A DNA stretch of 64,000 nucleotides, taken from the NCBI GenBank assembly GCA_017443345.1, contig JAFSNR010000189.1, positions 1 to 64,000 on the forward strand. The letters are read 5' to 3'. The first letter of the stretch is position 1; the number at the start of each line of letters is the position of its first letter. The stretch is from Prevotella sp. (GTDB lineage: Bacteria; Bacteroidota; Bacteroidia; Bacteroidales; Bacteroidaceae). The notes beneath the pieces were generated by a model, which saw only the letters and a list, made by a program, of their open reading frames with translations, was not told the DNA's origin and did not search any database. The position numbers and the translations under genes are program-made. Positions 9,281 through 16,862 of this stretch are shown here, piece after piece.

Positions 9281-9288
9281 TAACTTTG
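9281..9288 (+). promoter_or_regulatory. -7 box of DUF4248 gene
   Basis: TAACTTTG lies 25 bases before the ATG at 9313. A TTTG at 9251-9254 is too far upstream (26 bases) to be a standard -33 element. Confidence 0.6.
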
Positions 9289-9312
9289 CAGCAGTAAACA
9301 AAAACATTGAAC

Positions 9313-9513
9313 ATGGAACAGAAAATCAAAACCTACGGACGATCAGAGCTGGCCCAGCTCTACTTTCCCAAGCTTCTGCAGAAGTCAGCCTGGCAGAAGT
9401 TCAAGTCGTGGCTGACAATCAATCCAGCCCTTCGAAGTCTGGCTGACCTCCCTCGGCGCACATTTACGCCTGCCGAGGTACAGCTGATCTACACGCAGTT
9501 AGGAGAGCCATAG
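9313..9513 (+). CDS. DUF4248 domain-containing small protein
   Basis: A 66-residue protein with the DUF4248 pattern: KTYGRSELAQLYFP near the N-terminus and FTPAEVQLIYTQLGEP at the end. The ATG at 9313 is chosen over a TTG two codons upstream. The family is confined to Bacteroidota and is commonly found next to HU-like and smalltalk genes, as here. The helical layout suggests a small DNA-binding or adaptor protein, but no function is established. Confidence 0.85.
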   Translation: MEQKIKTYGRSELAQLYFPKLLQKSAWQKFKSWLTINPALRSLADLPRRTFTPAEVQLIYTQLGEP

Positions 9514-9559
9514 AAATAAGAGCCACTTATTTTCTGTTAATCGCTTATTCTCAGTTCAT

Positions 9560-9597
9560 TAAGAGCCACGTATCGAAAAACGCATGGCTCTTATTTG
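9560..9597 (+). terminator. terminator of DUF4248 gene
   Basis: AAGAGCCA (9561-9568) pairs with TGGCTCTT (9585-9592), followed by ATTTGTG. A further AAGAGCCAC copy lies at about 9517, before the hairpin. Confidence 0.65.
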
Positions 9598-9632
9598 TGT
9601 GTGTGGTTTTTGGGGCTTCGATAAGACACGAT

Positions 9633-9817
9633 CTTGGCATTTTGGGATTTTGGATATTTTGGAAAATTACTATGCAACAATTTGTCTATAAACTTCTATT
9701 TAGTCTTATGATATATAATAATATATATATTATTATATATCATATTATATCTTTATATCAAATTACCAATTAAAAAAACACAAAATACCCAAAAACCCAA
9801 AATCCCAAAATCCCAAG
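9633..9817. repeat. 21-bp inverted repeat flanking an AT palindrome
   Basis: The left arm 9633-9653 (CTTGG, then ATTTTGGG units) and the right arm 9797-9817 are reverse complements with one mismatch. They are 143 bases apart, and the perfect palindrome at 9707-9744 lies in the middle. Each arm is itself made of ATTTTGGG-like tandem units. Confidence 0.75.
9707..9744. repeat. 38-bp perfect AT-rich palindrome
   Basis: Every base from 9707 to 9744 pairs with its mirror (centre 9725/9726). The composition is almost entirely A/T. It could extrude as a cruciform or act as a terminator-like or origin-like element; no gene flanks it closely. Confidence 0.85.
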
Positions 9818-9877
9818 AACTGGATTCTCAGGTAATACATTAGATATAGCCGTTACGTTCTGAATATATCGCTTATT

Positions 9878-9904
9878 TCACAGCAGGGTCAGAAGAATTT
9901 GTGG
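9878..9904 (-). repeat. REP-like element A
   Basis: Read on the minus strand it is CCACAAATTCTTCTGACCCT followed by GCTGTGA. It matches elements B and C with few changes and has weaker terminal pairing. Confidence 0.65.
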
Positions 9905-9920
9905 CACAGCGTGATATAAT

Positions 9921-10042
9921 AATGTAAATAGGACTTGCATCCCTGCAGGTCCTATTCACGTCTCATTACTAACTTTTAAACCCAAATGAAATAACAAACA
10001 ACTAACTCAAACCTAAAACTTATGCATGTATGAATCAAAAAT
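9921..10042 (-). ncRNA. possible small RNA (promoter to hairpin)
   Basis: On the minus strand a TATA-type -7 box TACCTTTG (10049-10056) is followed about 90 bases later by a strong hairpin at 9927-9956. The hairpin has an AATAGGAC/GTCCTATT stem, one mismatch, then TGCA/TGCA around a GGGA loop. No ORF longer than a few codons lies between. The U-tract after the hairpin is weak, so termination is uncertain. Confidence 0.3.
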
Positions 10043-10048
10043 CTGATG

Positions 10049-10056
10049 CAAAGGTA
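10049..10056 (-). promoter_or_regulatory. orphan -7 box reading into non-coding DNA
   Basis: TACCTTTG on the minus strand with no protein gene downstream for 900 bases. It is the proposed promoter of the small RNA candidate. Confidence 0.4.
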
Positions 10057-10165
10057 CGGGGATTATCGCCAGATTCCAAATAATCTGCCTAAATCTTCTC
10101 CAACTTGTTGCGACAGGTTGCCTGATTTGCGACAAATGCCCTACATAATACTCATGATTGTCGTA

Positions 10166-10193
10166 TCACAAACAGGGTCAGGAGAATTTGTGA
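10166..10193 (-). repeat. REP-like element B
   Basis: Minus strand reads TCACAAATTCTCCTGACCCT then GTTTGTGA. It is head to head with element C; their shared part forms a 44-bp perfect palindrome at 10174-10217. Confidence 0.75.
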
Positions 10194-10195
10194 CA

Positions 10196-10226
10196 TGTCA
10201 CAAATTCTCCTGACCCTACTGTGACA
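10196..10226 (+). repeat. REP-like element C
   Basis: A 31-base unit with terminal arms TGTCACA/TGTGACA. It shares its length, the TCACAA start and the CCCTACTGTGA end with the unit at 59712-59742 in the fimbrial operon. Confidence 0.75.
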
Positions 10227-10240
10227 AGGTGGTGTCGGAT

Positions 10241-10735
10241 TCAGTCAAAGAGAAATGTTATAGTTTCATCGAACTCGTCAAAGGCTTGTTGCATCCTTGG
10301 ATTATCTTTTCTGAGGATGATTGCCATGAAATTGATCTGACCGTTCATCTCCCCCTCGGCTGTCTTGATCACATATTGTTCACGATGCTTGTATGTGTTA
10401 AACCATCTGACGAATAGTCTGTTATGAGAGGCCTGTTTCATACCCTTCGTCTCAGTGACGTAAAGCATCACATCATTGTTCTGCCTGAAGAACTCCTCGA
10501 CGATAGCTATCAATGTCGCTTTGAACTTGGGGTCGCCAGGTGATGGCTTATTGAACTTGTTTCTTATGTCAAGAGCATAGGCACCACTGGGAATGAAAGT
10601 ATCGTTTGCTTTAATACAAATCTCATAGTCCACATCGAAGTCCGTATGGAAGTAGTATAAATGCGGATAATCCGTATCGGTGGTTACCTTGTACGGAGCT
10701 TGTTTGTTGATGTTTTCCAAATTTAGAGTGTTCAT
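10241..10735 (-). CDS. hypothetical protein, possibly DUF6169-like
   Basis: A 164-residue soluble protein without signal peptide or membrane segment. The N-terminal half is beta-rich (PHLYYFHTDFDVDYEICI). The C-terminal half contains VRWFNTYKH and an aspartate/glutamate-rich end (DEFDETITFLFD). It resembles small Bacteroidota hypothetical proteins of the DUF6169 type, but I am not certain. It lies 28 bases downstream of a 46-residue ORF in a likely two-gene operon. A small-plus-larger gene pair in a repeat-rich islet is reminiscent of toxin-antitoxin modules, but no known toxin motif is visible. Confidence 0.6.
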   Translation of the reverse strand: MNTLNLENINKQAPYKVTTDTDYPHLYYFHTDFDVDYEICIKANDTFIPSGAYALDIRNKFNKPSPGDPKFKATLIAIVEEFFRQNNDVMLYVTETKGMKQASHNRLFVRWFNTYKHREQYVIKTAEGEMNGQINFMAIILRKDNPRMQQAFDEFDETITFLFD

Positions 10736-10763
10736 AGTCTGATAGATTTAAAGGTGGGCAGTG

Positions 10764-10904
10764 TTAAACTAAACCTGCCAACCTTTTTTGGTGATACAAT
10801 TCAAGTCTGATTTGAGCAGCCTTTCTCTCTTCTTCCTTTTCACGCATGAAAGCCCTGAAGGCTGCACGGACTTCCTCGCGTGTTCTTTTCTTGGTTGTTT
10901 CCAT
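10764..10904 (-). CDS. small basic helical protein (46 residues)
   Basis: METTKKRTREEVRAAFRAFM and a continuing Lys/Arg/Glu-rich helix. It is too short for most gene callers. Support: an ATG start, a TATCTTTG -7 box about 32 bases upstream, and tight spacing to the 164-residue gene below. It may be an antitoxin-like or regulatory partner (inference only). Confidence 0.5.
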   Translation of the reverse strand: METTKKRTREEVRAAFRAFMREKEEERKAAQIRLELYHQKRLAGLV

Positions 10905-10935
10905 ATCGATTCTTGGTTTTATTAAAAATTACCTG

Positions 10936-10943
10936 CAAAGATA
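10936..10943 (-). promoter_or_regulatory. -7 box of the small-protein operon
   Basis: TATCTTTG on the minus strand, with a near-match -33 (GTTG, 10964-10967) 20 bases upstream. The remaining DNA up to 11187 is AT-rich with nothing else recognisable. Confidence 0.55.
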
Positions 10944-11187
10944 GGAAGATTATTTGAGAAAAACAACTGTTAGTCGTATAGATCTGTTATTTTTTAGTAT
11001 TTTTTGCCAATTTGGGGCTAAAGGCGTACGATTTTAAACGAAAAATGTAAAAATTTTACCTAAGAAGATTCTTGGTTATAAGACGAACGATTACCTAAAA
11101 CCTCTTAATATATTCCTGCATCTATATACCCTAAACAGGTAACTTTTTGACTTCGTCGAAAACTCTCACACCCTCTTTTTTGATGTC

Positions 11188-12573
11188 CTACCCGAACAGG
11201 GCGCGGAGGGCTTCTTCTACCTTGCGGACGGGGTGGAGATTTATTTGGAACTTCTTTTGGTCGAAGCCCTGTAGGTTGTATTTGGGAATGATCAAATCGG
11301 TGAATCCCAGTTTCTCGGCCTCGGCTATGCGCTGCTCGATGCGGTTGATGGGGCGAACCTCTCCAGAGAGACCGACCTCACCGGTCATACACCAACCGGC
11401 CTCGATGGGGGTATCGACATTCGACGAGAGGACTGCTGCAATCACACTGAGATCCATGGCCAGATCGGTGACTCGCAATCCACCGGCAATGTTCACGAAG
11501 ACGTCTTTCTGAGCCAGCTTGAAGCCTACACGCTTCTCAAGAACTGCCAGCAGCATGTTGAGTCGGCGCTGGTCGAATCCGGTGGCTGAGCGCTGGGGCG
11601 TGCCATAGGCGGCTGTGGATACAAGTGCCTGAGTCTCAACAAGGAATGGACGTATTCCCTCGATGGCTGAGGTGATGGCGATGCCTGAAAGTCCGTCGCG
11701 GTCCTGCGTCAGCAGAAGCTCTGACGGGTTGGAGACTTGTCGCAGACCGTTTTGCTGCATCTCGTAGATACCAAGTTCGGCAGTAGAACCGAAGCGGTTC
11801 TTGATGCTGCGCAGAATGCGATACATATAGTGTTGGTCGCCTTCGAACTGGATGACGGTATCAACGATATGCTCCAGAATCTTCGGACCGGCCAAGGTGC
11901 CTTCCTTGGTGATATGGCCAATCAGGATGACTGGTACACCGCTGGTCTTGGCAAAACGGAGTAGGGAAGAGGCACACTCGCGCACCTGGGCGATGGAGCC
12001 TGCGGAGGACTCGACATCCTCGGTCATGATGGTCTGGATGGAGTCGATGATGACCAACTCGGGCTGAATGTCCTTGATGTGGTCGAAGATGTTCTCCAAG
12101 GAGTTCTCGCAGAGGATAAGGAAGTTGTCGTTCTCCTCATGGGGGATGCGGTTGGCGCGCATCTTCAGTTGGTGGGCACTCTCCTCACCACTGACGTAGA
12201 GAATCTTCTTCTCAGGCATGCGGAGCATGGTCTGAAGTGAGAGCGTGGACTTGCCGATACCTGGTTCTCCACCAAGGAGAACGATGGAACCGGGAACGAG
12301 ACCGCCACCCAGAACACGGTTGAGCTCCTCGTCGAGCATGTCAATGCGGGGATCGTCGTGGTCGGATATCTCTTTGAGCTTCAGAATCTTGTTTTTCCGC
12401 AGGGCATGACCAGCGGAAGCTGCTGCTGTCGTGGCGGCTTTCTGCTTCGTGTCAGCGGCAATACGGACTTCCTTAAATGTGTTCCACTGCCCACAAGCGG
12501 GGCATTTTCCTATCCACTTCGGCGACTCCTGGCCGCAGTTGGAGCATACGTATGCGATCTTATCTTTTGCCAT
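11188..12573 (-). CDS. radA: DNA repair protein RadA
   Basis: A RecA-related ATPase/helicase that promotes branch migration in homologous recombination. The 461 residues are the normal length. The N-terminal C4 zinc finger uses Cys10, Cys13, Cys24 and Cys27. Walker A (GEPGIGKS) is near residue 103. The RadA-specific KNRFG motif is near residue 260. The C-terminal third is the Lon-protease-like domain. The start fits a TACCTTTG box only about 9 bases upstream, so the leader is very short. Confidence 0.97.
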   Translation of the reverse strand: MAKDKIAYVCSNCGQESPKWIGKCPACGQWNTFKEVRIAADTKQKAATTAAASAGHALRKNKILKLKEISDHDDPRIDMLDEELNRVLGGGLVPGSIVLLGGEPGIGKSTLSLQTMLRMPEKKILYVSGEESAHQLKMRANRIPHEENDNFLILCENSLENIFDHIKDIQPELVIIDSIQTIMTEDVESSAGSIAQVRECASSLLRFAKTSGVPVILIGHITKEGTLAGPKILEHIVDTVIQFEGDQHYMYRILRSIKNRFGSTAELGIYEMQQNGLRQVSNPSELLLTQDRDGLSGIAITSAIEGIRPFLVETQALVSTAAYGTPQRSATGFDQRRLNMLLAVLEKRVGFKLAQKDVFVNIAGGLRVTDLAMDLSVIAAVLSSNVDTPIEAGWCMTGEVGLSGEVRPINRIEQRIAEAEKLGFTDLIIPKYNLQGFDQKKFQINLHPVRKVEEALRALFG

Positions 12574-12581
12574 ATTGGCAA

Positions 12582-12589
12582 CAAAGGTA
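12582..12589 (-). promoter_or_regulatory. -7 box of radA
   Basis: TACCTTTG on the minus strand, implying a nearly leaderless radA transcript. Confidence 0.55.
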
Positions 12590-12597
12590 CGAAAAAA

Positions 12598-12637
12598 AAG
12601 TGAAAAATGAAACGTGAAAAGTGAAAAGTGAAAAAAA
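12598..12637. repeat. GTGAAAA-type short tandem repeats
   Basis: Several AGTGAAAA-like units lie between the divergent radA and lipoprotein promoters, in the region where the plus-strand -33 element would lie. Confidence 0.7.
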
Positions 12638-12642
12638 AGTCG

Positions 12643-12650
12643 TATCTTTG
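12643..12650 (+). promoter_or_regulatory. -7 box of lipoprotein/TPR operon
   Basis: TATCTTTG, 8 bases before the ATG at 12659; the transcript would be almost leaderless. Confidence 0.6.
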
Positions 12651-12658
12651 CACGCGTT

Positions 12659-13576
12659 ATGAGGAGATTTTTTCTGATTATTGCGATTATATCACTGATT
12701 GTCGGCTGCGGACAGTCGTATGAAGAGACAAAACTTCTGAATAAGGCTCAGCGCCTCAGACTGTTTCGTGAGGACTCTGCAGCCCTGAAAGTGGCAGTGA
12801 TGCCGACGCTCGACTGTCTGCCCGTATTTGTAGCCAAGGAACGTCAGTTCTTTGATTCGGCTGTGGATATCCGTCTGAAGCAGTTTACGGCGCAGATGGA
12901 TTGCGACACGGCCCTGATGCGTCATCGGGTGGAGGGCTCTGTGACTGATCTCGTCAGGGCGGAACGGATGATGAAGTCGGGTGTTGACCTGAAGTACTGG
13001 ACATCGACGAATGCCTATTGGTTGCTGATCAGTAACAGGCAGCAGCGCATCAACGACCTGAAGCATCTGGACGACAAGATGGTGGCTATGACGCGCTACT
13101 CCATCACGGACTTGTTGAGTGACATGGCTGTAGACAGTGCGAAGTTGAAACATGAGCGTGTGTTCCGTATTCAGGTGAACGATGTGAATGTCCGTCTGAA
13201 AATGCTGGAGAACAATGAGATGGACGCCCTCTTCATGACAGAACCCCATGCCACACAGGCTTTACTGGCGAAGCATAAGGTATTGATGGATACGCGCAAG
13301 TCGGACATGCAGATGGGGGCGTTCGTGTTCCGTGTAAAGGGCATGGACGACAAGAACCGTCAGCGCCAGATGAAGGCTTTCCTCAATGGCTATAATGAGG
13401 CCTGTGATTCAATCAATCAGTATGGCGTGAGGAATTATCAGGCTGTTATCCGGAAGTATTATGACGTGTCGGAACAGACGCTGAAGAACCTTCCCGACAC
13501 GCTGAAGTTCCAGCATGCCACTCCTCCGAGTCAGAAAGATATAGAAACCGCCCAGCAATGGCTATCCAAGAAATAA
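12659..13576 (+). CDS. periplasmic substrate-binding lipoprotein (NMT1/SsuA-like)
   Basis: A 305-residue lipoprotein with a short signal ending in LIVGC (Cys17). The fold resembles ABC-transporter solute-binding proteins of the nitrate/sulfonate/thiamine-precursor type: an opening strand ALKVAVMPTLDCLPVFVAKE, a central LLISNRQQR region, and the MDALFMTEPHA segment typical of the second lobe. No permease or ATPase gene is adjacent. The next gene, a TPR protein, starts 3 bases after the stop, so ligand and partner are unknown. Confidence 0.75.
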   Translation: MRRFFLIIAIISLIVGCGQSYEETKLLNKAQRLRLFREDSAALKVAVMPTLDCLPVFVAKERQFFDSAVDIRLKQFTAQMDCDTALMRHRVEGSVTDLVRAERMMKSGVDLKYWTSTNAYWLLISNRQQRINDLKHLDDKMVAMTRYSITDLLSDMAVDSAKLKHERVFRIQVNDVNVRLKMLENNEMDALFMTEPHATQALLAKHKVLMDTRKSDMQMGAFVFRVKGMDDKNRQRQMKAFLNGYNEACDSINQYGVRNYQAVIRKYYDVSEQTLKNLPDTLKFQHATPPSQKDIETAQQWLSKK

Positions 13577-13579
13577 GGT

Positions 13580-15730
13580 ATGGTACAGAGTGAATCACTG
13601 AATCAGGTCTTCGACTACCTGAAAAGCCGACGTCTCGGTGAGGCTATCCAGACATTGGAGGCCTTTCTCTCCGTACATCCCCATCAGATCAATACTGACA
13701 GGCTTTTCGCCATCAGGACAGACTATCAGTTGATGGCTGACTATTGGCGTCGTGGATTCAAGGATCCACAGCTACCCAGTCTCTATGAGAACCTGTTGCA
13801 GCGTATGTATGTGCTGTGTTCGAATATTGCCATCAACTATACGGTACGCCATACTCCCTACCTCTCGTCATTAATGCTGAAGGCCCACATGACACCTCGC
13901 GACTGGTCGCCACAGGTGATACGTGAAGAACTGGAGTCGTTTGTGTCGGACATCGCGCTGGCCGATCTGGAACCTGAACATGTGTCGGAAGCGAAAAAGA
14001 AAGAAATCTACGCACGTCACCACGAGTCGATGGTGATCCTGTTCGACTATATCCTGACCAGCGGTCTTTGGACTGACGGATTTGCCACAGCGATGGAGGA
14101 GATGCTGCTCTCACCGACACTGGATACCAACGACCAGCAGTTGCTGATCAGCAGTGTGATGCTTTCGTCCATCAATTATTTCGATATGGCGAAGTTCCGT
14201 ATGCTGGTGCATGTCTATCAGCGCGCCACCGACATATTTGTGCGTCAGCGGGCTTTGGTGGGATGGGTTCTAGCCCTGCATTCTGACTTGGGGCAGAACA
14301 TCTACCAAGAGGAAGTGCAGCTGGTGGAGAAACTCCTGGAAGACGAGGCGGTCTGCAAGGACTTGGTTGAACTCCAGCAACAGATCATCTATTGTATCAA
14401 TGCCGAGGCTGATAATGCCATGATACAGCAGGAGATCATGCCCGATCTGATAAAGAGTCAGGGATTCCGCATTACGAAGAATGGTGTGGTGGAGCAAGAG
14501 GAGGACGAACTGAACGATATCCTGCATCCTGACGAGACTGAGAAGAACATGGAGAAGATGGAGGCCAGCTTCCATCGGATGGTTGACATGCAGAATCAGG
14601 GATCGGATATCTACTTCGGAGGCTTCTCGCAGATGAAGCGATTCCCGTTCTTCACGGAGCTGGCCAACTGGTTTGTGCCTTTCTATCCAGACCATCCTTC
14701 TATTACGGAGGCACTCGGTAAGTTTAAGAGTAGCCGTTTCTTGCAGATGATGTTGAATGGTGGTCCGTTCTGTAACAGCGATAAATATTCTTTCTTGCTG
14801 GCCTTCTCGCAAGTCATCAACAGCATTCCCGCTCAGGTGCGTGAAATGATGGATCGAGGGGATGTCGGACTTTATGAAGTGCCTACGGAGGAAAGACAGA
14901 AGCCTGCCTATATCCGCAGAATCTATTTACAGGATATCTACAGGTTCTTCAGGATCTTCAAGCAGCGTGATTGTTTCAGGACTATCTTCTCACCGACAGA
15001 CGAAAGGTATCTCTTTTTCCAGAATCCGATATTCAGGAGTACCCATCTGGAGGCTTATTTCAATGACATGACAGCCTTCCTGATCAAGAAAAAGAAGATG
15101 AATGAAGCCTTGAAGCTGTTGAAGAACTATGGTGATCACCGTCGTGACTTCCAATATTACATGATGGCTGGCTATCTGGGGTATCAGCCTTTGGAGAGTT
15201 ATGCCCGTGCGCTGGAGATGCAACCTGGGAATGAAAGAGCCATGAGAGGGTATGCACGTATATTGTTTGCAGAAGAACGTTACGGGGAGGCCTTGGAAAT
15301 GTATGACCAACTGGTTGCCATTCAGCCTGAGAAAAAGAGCTACCTGCTGAACAGAGCTGTCTGCCAGACTAATCTCGGACGATATGAAGAGGCGGAGAAA
15401 GTGCTCTTCCGTCTGAATTATGAGACGCCCGACGATGATCATGTGAATCGTGTCCTAGCCTGGGCGTTGACTTGTGACGGGAAGTATGAGCAGGCTGATC
15501 ATCTCTATCGTCAGTTGCTTTCGGTAGAGGAACCTTCAGAGGATGACCTCCTTAACTATGGCTATAGCCTGTGGTTCAGCGGAAACATCGATGATGCTGC
15601 AGATTGCTTCCATCGTTATCTGAAGGAATCGGGACATGACAAAGAGTATATTATCGAGAACGAGGTGGACTTGATTCAGGATAAGGGCATCACTGAGCCT
15701 GAGATCCAGATGATGCTCTATATTCTCTGA
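13580..15730 (+). CDS. tetratricopeptide-repeat protein
   Basis: A 716-residue protein without signal peptide. The N-terminal 480 residues are helical and not recognisable as a known family. From about residue 500 TPR units are clear (ALEMQPGNERAMRGYARILF, then AEERYGEALEMYDQLVAIQP, then a TNLGRYEEAEKVLF unit, then CDGKYEQADHLYRQLL). It is co-transcribed with the substrate-binding lipoprotein. The last 41 bases overlap the converging acyltransferase gene. It is probably a scaffold protein; function unknown. Confidence 0.8.
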   Translation: MVQSESLNQVFDYLKSRRLGEAIQTLEAFLSVHPHQINTDRLFAIRTDYQLMADYWRRGFKDPQLPSLYENLLQRMYVLCSNIAINYTVRHTPYLSSLMLKAHMTPRDWSPQVIREELESFVSDIALADLEPEHVSEAKKKEIYARHHESMVILFDYILTSGLWTDGFATAMEEMLLSPTLDTNDQQLLISSVMLSSINYFDMAKFRMLVHVYQRATDIFVRQRALVGWVLALHSDLGQNIYQEEVQLVEKLLEDEAVCKDLVELQQQIIYCINAEADNAMIQQEIMPDLIKSQGFRITKNGVVEQEEDELNDILHPDETEKNMEKMEASFHRMVDMQNQGSDIYFGGFSQMKRFPFFTELANWFVPFYPDHPSITEALGKFKSSRFLQMMLNGGPFCNSDKYSFLLAFSQVINSIPAQVREMMDRGDVGLYEVPTEERQKPAYIRRIYLQDIYRFFRIFKQRDCFRTIFSPTDERYLFFQNPIFRSTHLEAYFNDMTAFLIKKKKMNEALKLLKNYGDHRRDFQYYMMAGYLGYQPLESYARALEMQPGNERAMRGYARILFAEERYGEALEMYDQLVAIQPEKKSYLLNRAVCQTNLGRYEEAEKVLFRLNYETPDDDHVNRVLAWALTCDGKYEQADHLYRQLLSVEEPSEDDLLNYGYSLWFSGNIDDAADCFHRYLKESGHDKEYIIENEVDLIQDKGITEPEIQMMLYIL

Positions 15731-16859
15731 TTCTTCTCCTGATACGTTCGTTGAGCCAGGTAAAACCGAGTGGGATTCCTACACCTGCGATGGTATACAG
15801 TATCCAGAAACAGTCTTGTTGAGAGTACTCGTGGATGACCATGTGGCATCCGATTTGATGGATGTCGAGACCATAGTACCATATCTTCACAAGACTGACT
15901 ACCTTATAGGACACGATGTGGAAGATGAAGACGTAGAGCGTGTGATCACCAGCGTACGTCAGGAACTGCTTCAGTTTCCCTTCATGTTTGTCGAGCCAAT
16001 TGCTGATGTTATAGGTCATCAGGAATCCCAACAAGGCAGGAATGGGCAACGACAGGAACTGGGTGTAAGTGGACCGCCAGTTCATGTTGGCTGTCAGATA
16101 GACGGAGAAGAGTCCGACGACTATCGCAAAGAGCAAAGTCGTCCACAGGGACGCATGGTATCTGGACACCAGTTGATTGTATCCGTCGACAAACTGCCTG
16201 AAGATAAACCCGCAACCAAAGAAGAAACAACCCATCATGTCGCGATAGCCGCCTTGTACGAGTGTGACTATCCTCAGTCCCTCATGGGTTTTCCAGCCGC
16301 AGAGGATGAGCATCAACAGACAAATCATGTAGGGGATGGCTTTCTCTAACTTCCTCGCCTTATCTGTTCTGGTTGCCAGACGATGAATCCCCCAATCCAT
16401 CACCTTATATAATATAAGGTATAGGATGCTGGCCACAAACAGGCCTCTGAAGAACCAGAATGCACCACAAAGGAACTGGTCATATCCTCCCATAGCTGTG
16501 AAGATGTTCCAAAGATTCTGCTGTATCTGATGCGATGTGTAGGGATGTGTCACACCACCCATCTCGTTGCCATATCGCTCGTTGAGGACGCCAATGTCGA
16601 ACATCCAGTTGTGAATAATCAGGAAGAATACTGACCATTTCACGAAAGGCCAGTAGAGCCCCTTGATGCGCTTCTTGATGAAGGTGGCCTCATCGTTGAG
16701 ATATTTCAGTGAAAAGAAATAGCCGGCAGTGATGAAGAACAGCGGCATGTGGAACTCGAAGATAAACTTGCAGAGCCAGCCTGGCGCTTCAGCGTGGGCT
16801 ATAACCATCAGGATGATGGCAATACCTTTGCAGATGGATATCGTCGTGTCGCGTTTCAT
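15690..16859 (-). CDS. acyltransferase family membrane protein
   Basis: A 389-residue integral membrane protein of the acyltransferase-3 type, with about ten hydrophobic segments. The opening RDTTISICKGIAIILMVIAH carries the family's early membrane motif with its histidine. Relatives acylate cell-surface sugars or lipids. It starts 3 bases after the PLD-like gene and is last in an envelope operon beginning with kdsA, which suggests a surface-glycolipid substrate (inference). The C-terminus overlaps the TPR gene tail-to-tail. Confidence 0.85.
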   Translation of the reverse strand: MKRDTTISICKGIAIILMVIAHAEAPGWLCKFIFEFHMPLFFITAGYFFSLKYLNDEATFIKKRIKGLYWPFVKWSVFFLIIHNWMFDIGVLNERYGNEMGGVTHPYTSHQIQQNLWNIFTAMGGYDQFLCGAFWFFRGLFVASILYLILYKVMDWGIHRLATRTDKARKLEKAIPYMICLLMLILCGWKTHEGLRIVTLVQGGYRDMMGCFFFGCGFIFRQFVDGYNQLVSRYHASLWTTLLFAIVVGLFSVYLTANMNWRSTYTQFLSLPIPALLGFLMTYNISNWLDKHEGKLKQFLTYAGDHTLYVFIFHIVSYKVVSLVKIWYYGLDIHQIGCHMVIHEYSQQDCFWILYTIAGVGIPLGFTWLNERIRRRIREYRASSGSQAQ

Positions 16860-16862
16860 GTC

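Larger units (their letters stand above)
9514..10240. other. 727-bp gene-free, repeat-rich region
   Basis: No credible coding sequence. It holds, in order: the DUF4248 terminator, an inverted repeat around a 38-bp AT palindrome, one REP-like element, a possible minus-strand small RNA, and two REP-like elements joined head to head as a 44-bp perfect palindrome. Each is listed separately. Confidence 0.7.

Noticed and set aside
10229-10417. 62-residue plus-strand ORF next to the 44-bp palindrome
   Set aside because: It is antisense to the 3' end of the 164-residue gene, with no promoter or conserved feature.
15690-15730. 41-bp tail-to-tail overlap of TPR and acyltransferase genes as a sign of frameshift
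   Set aside because: Both proteins have family-typical ends without disruption; short convergent overlaps are ordinary.
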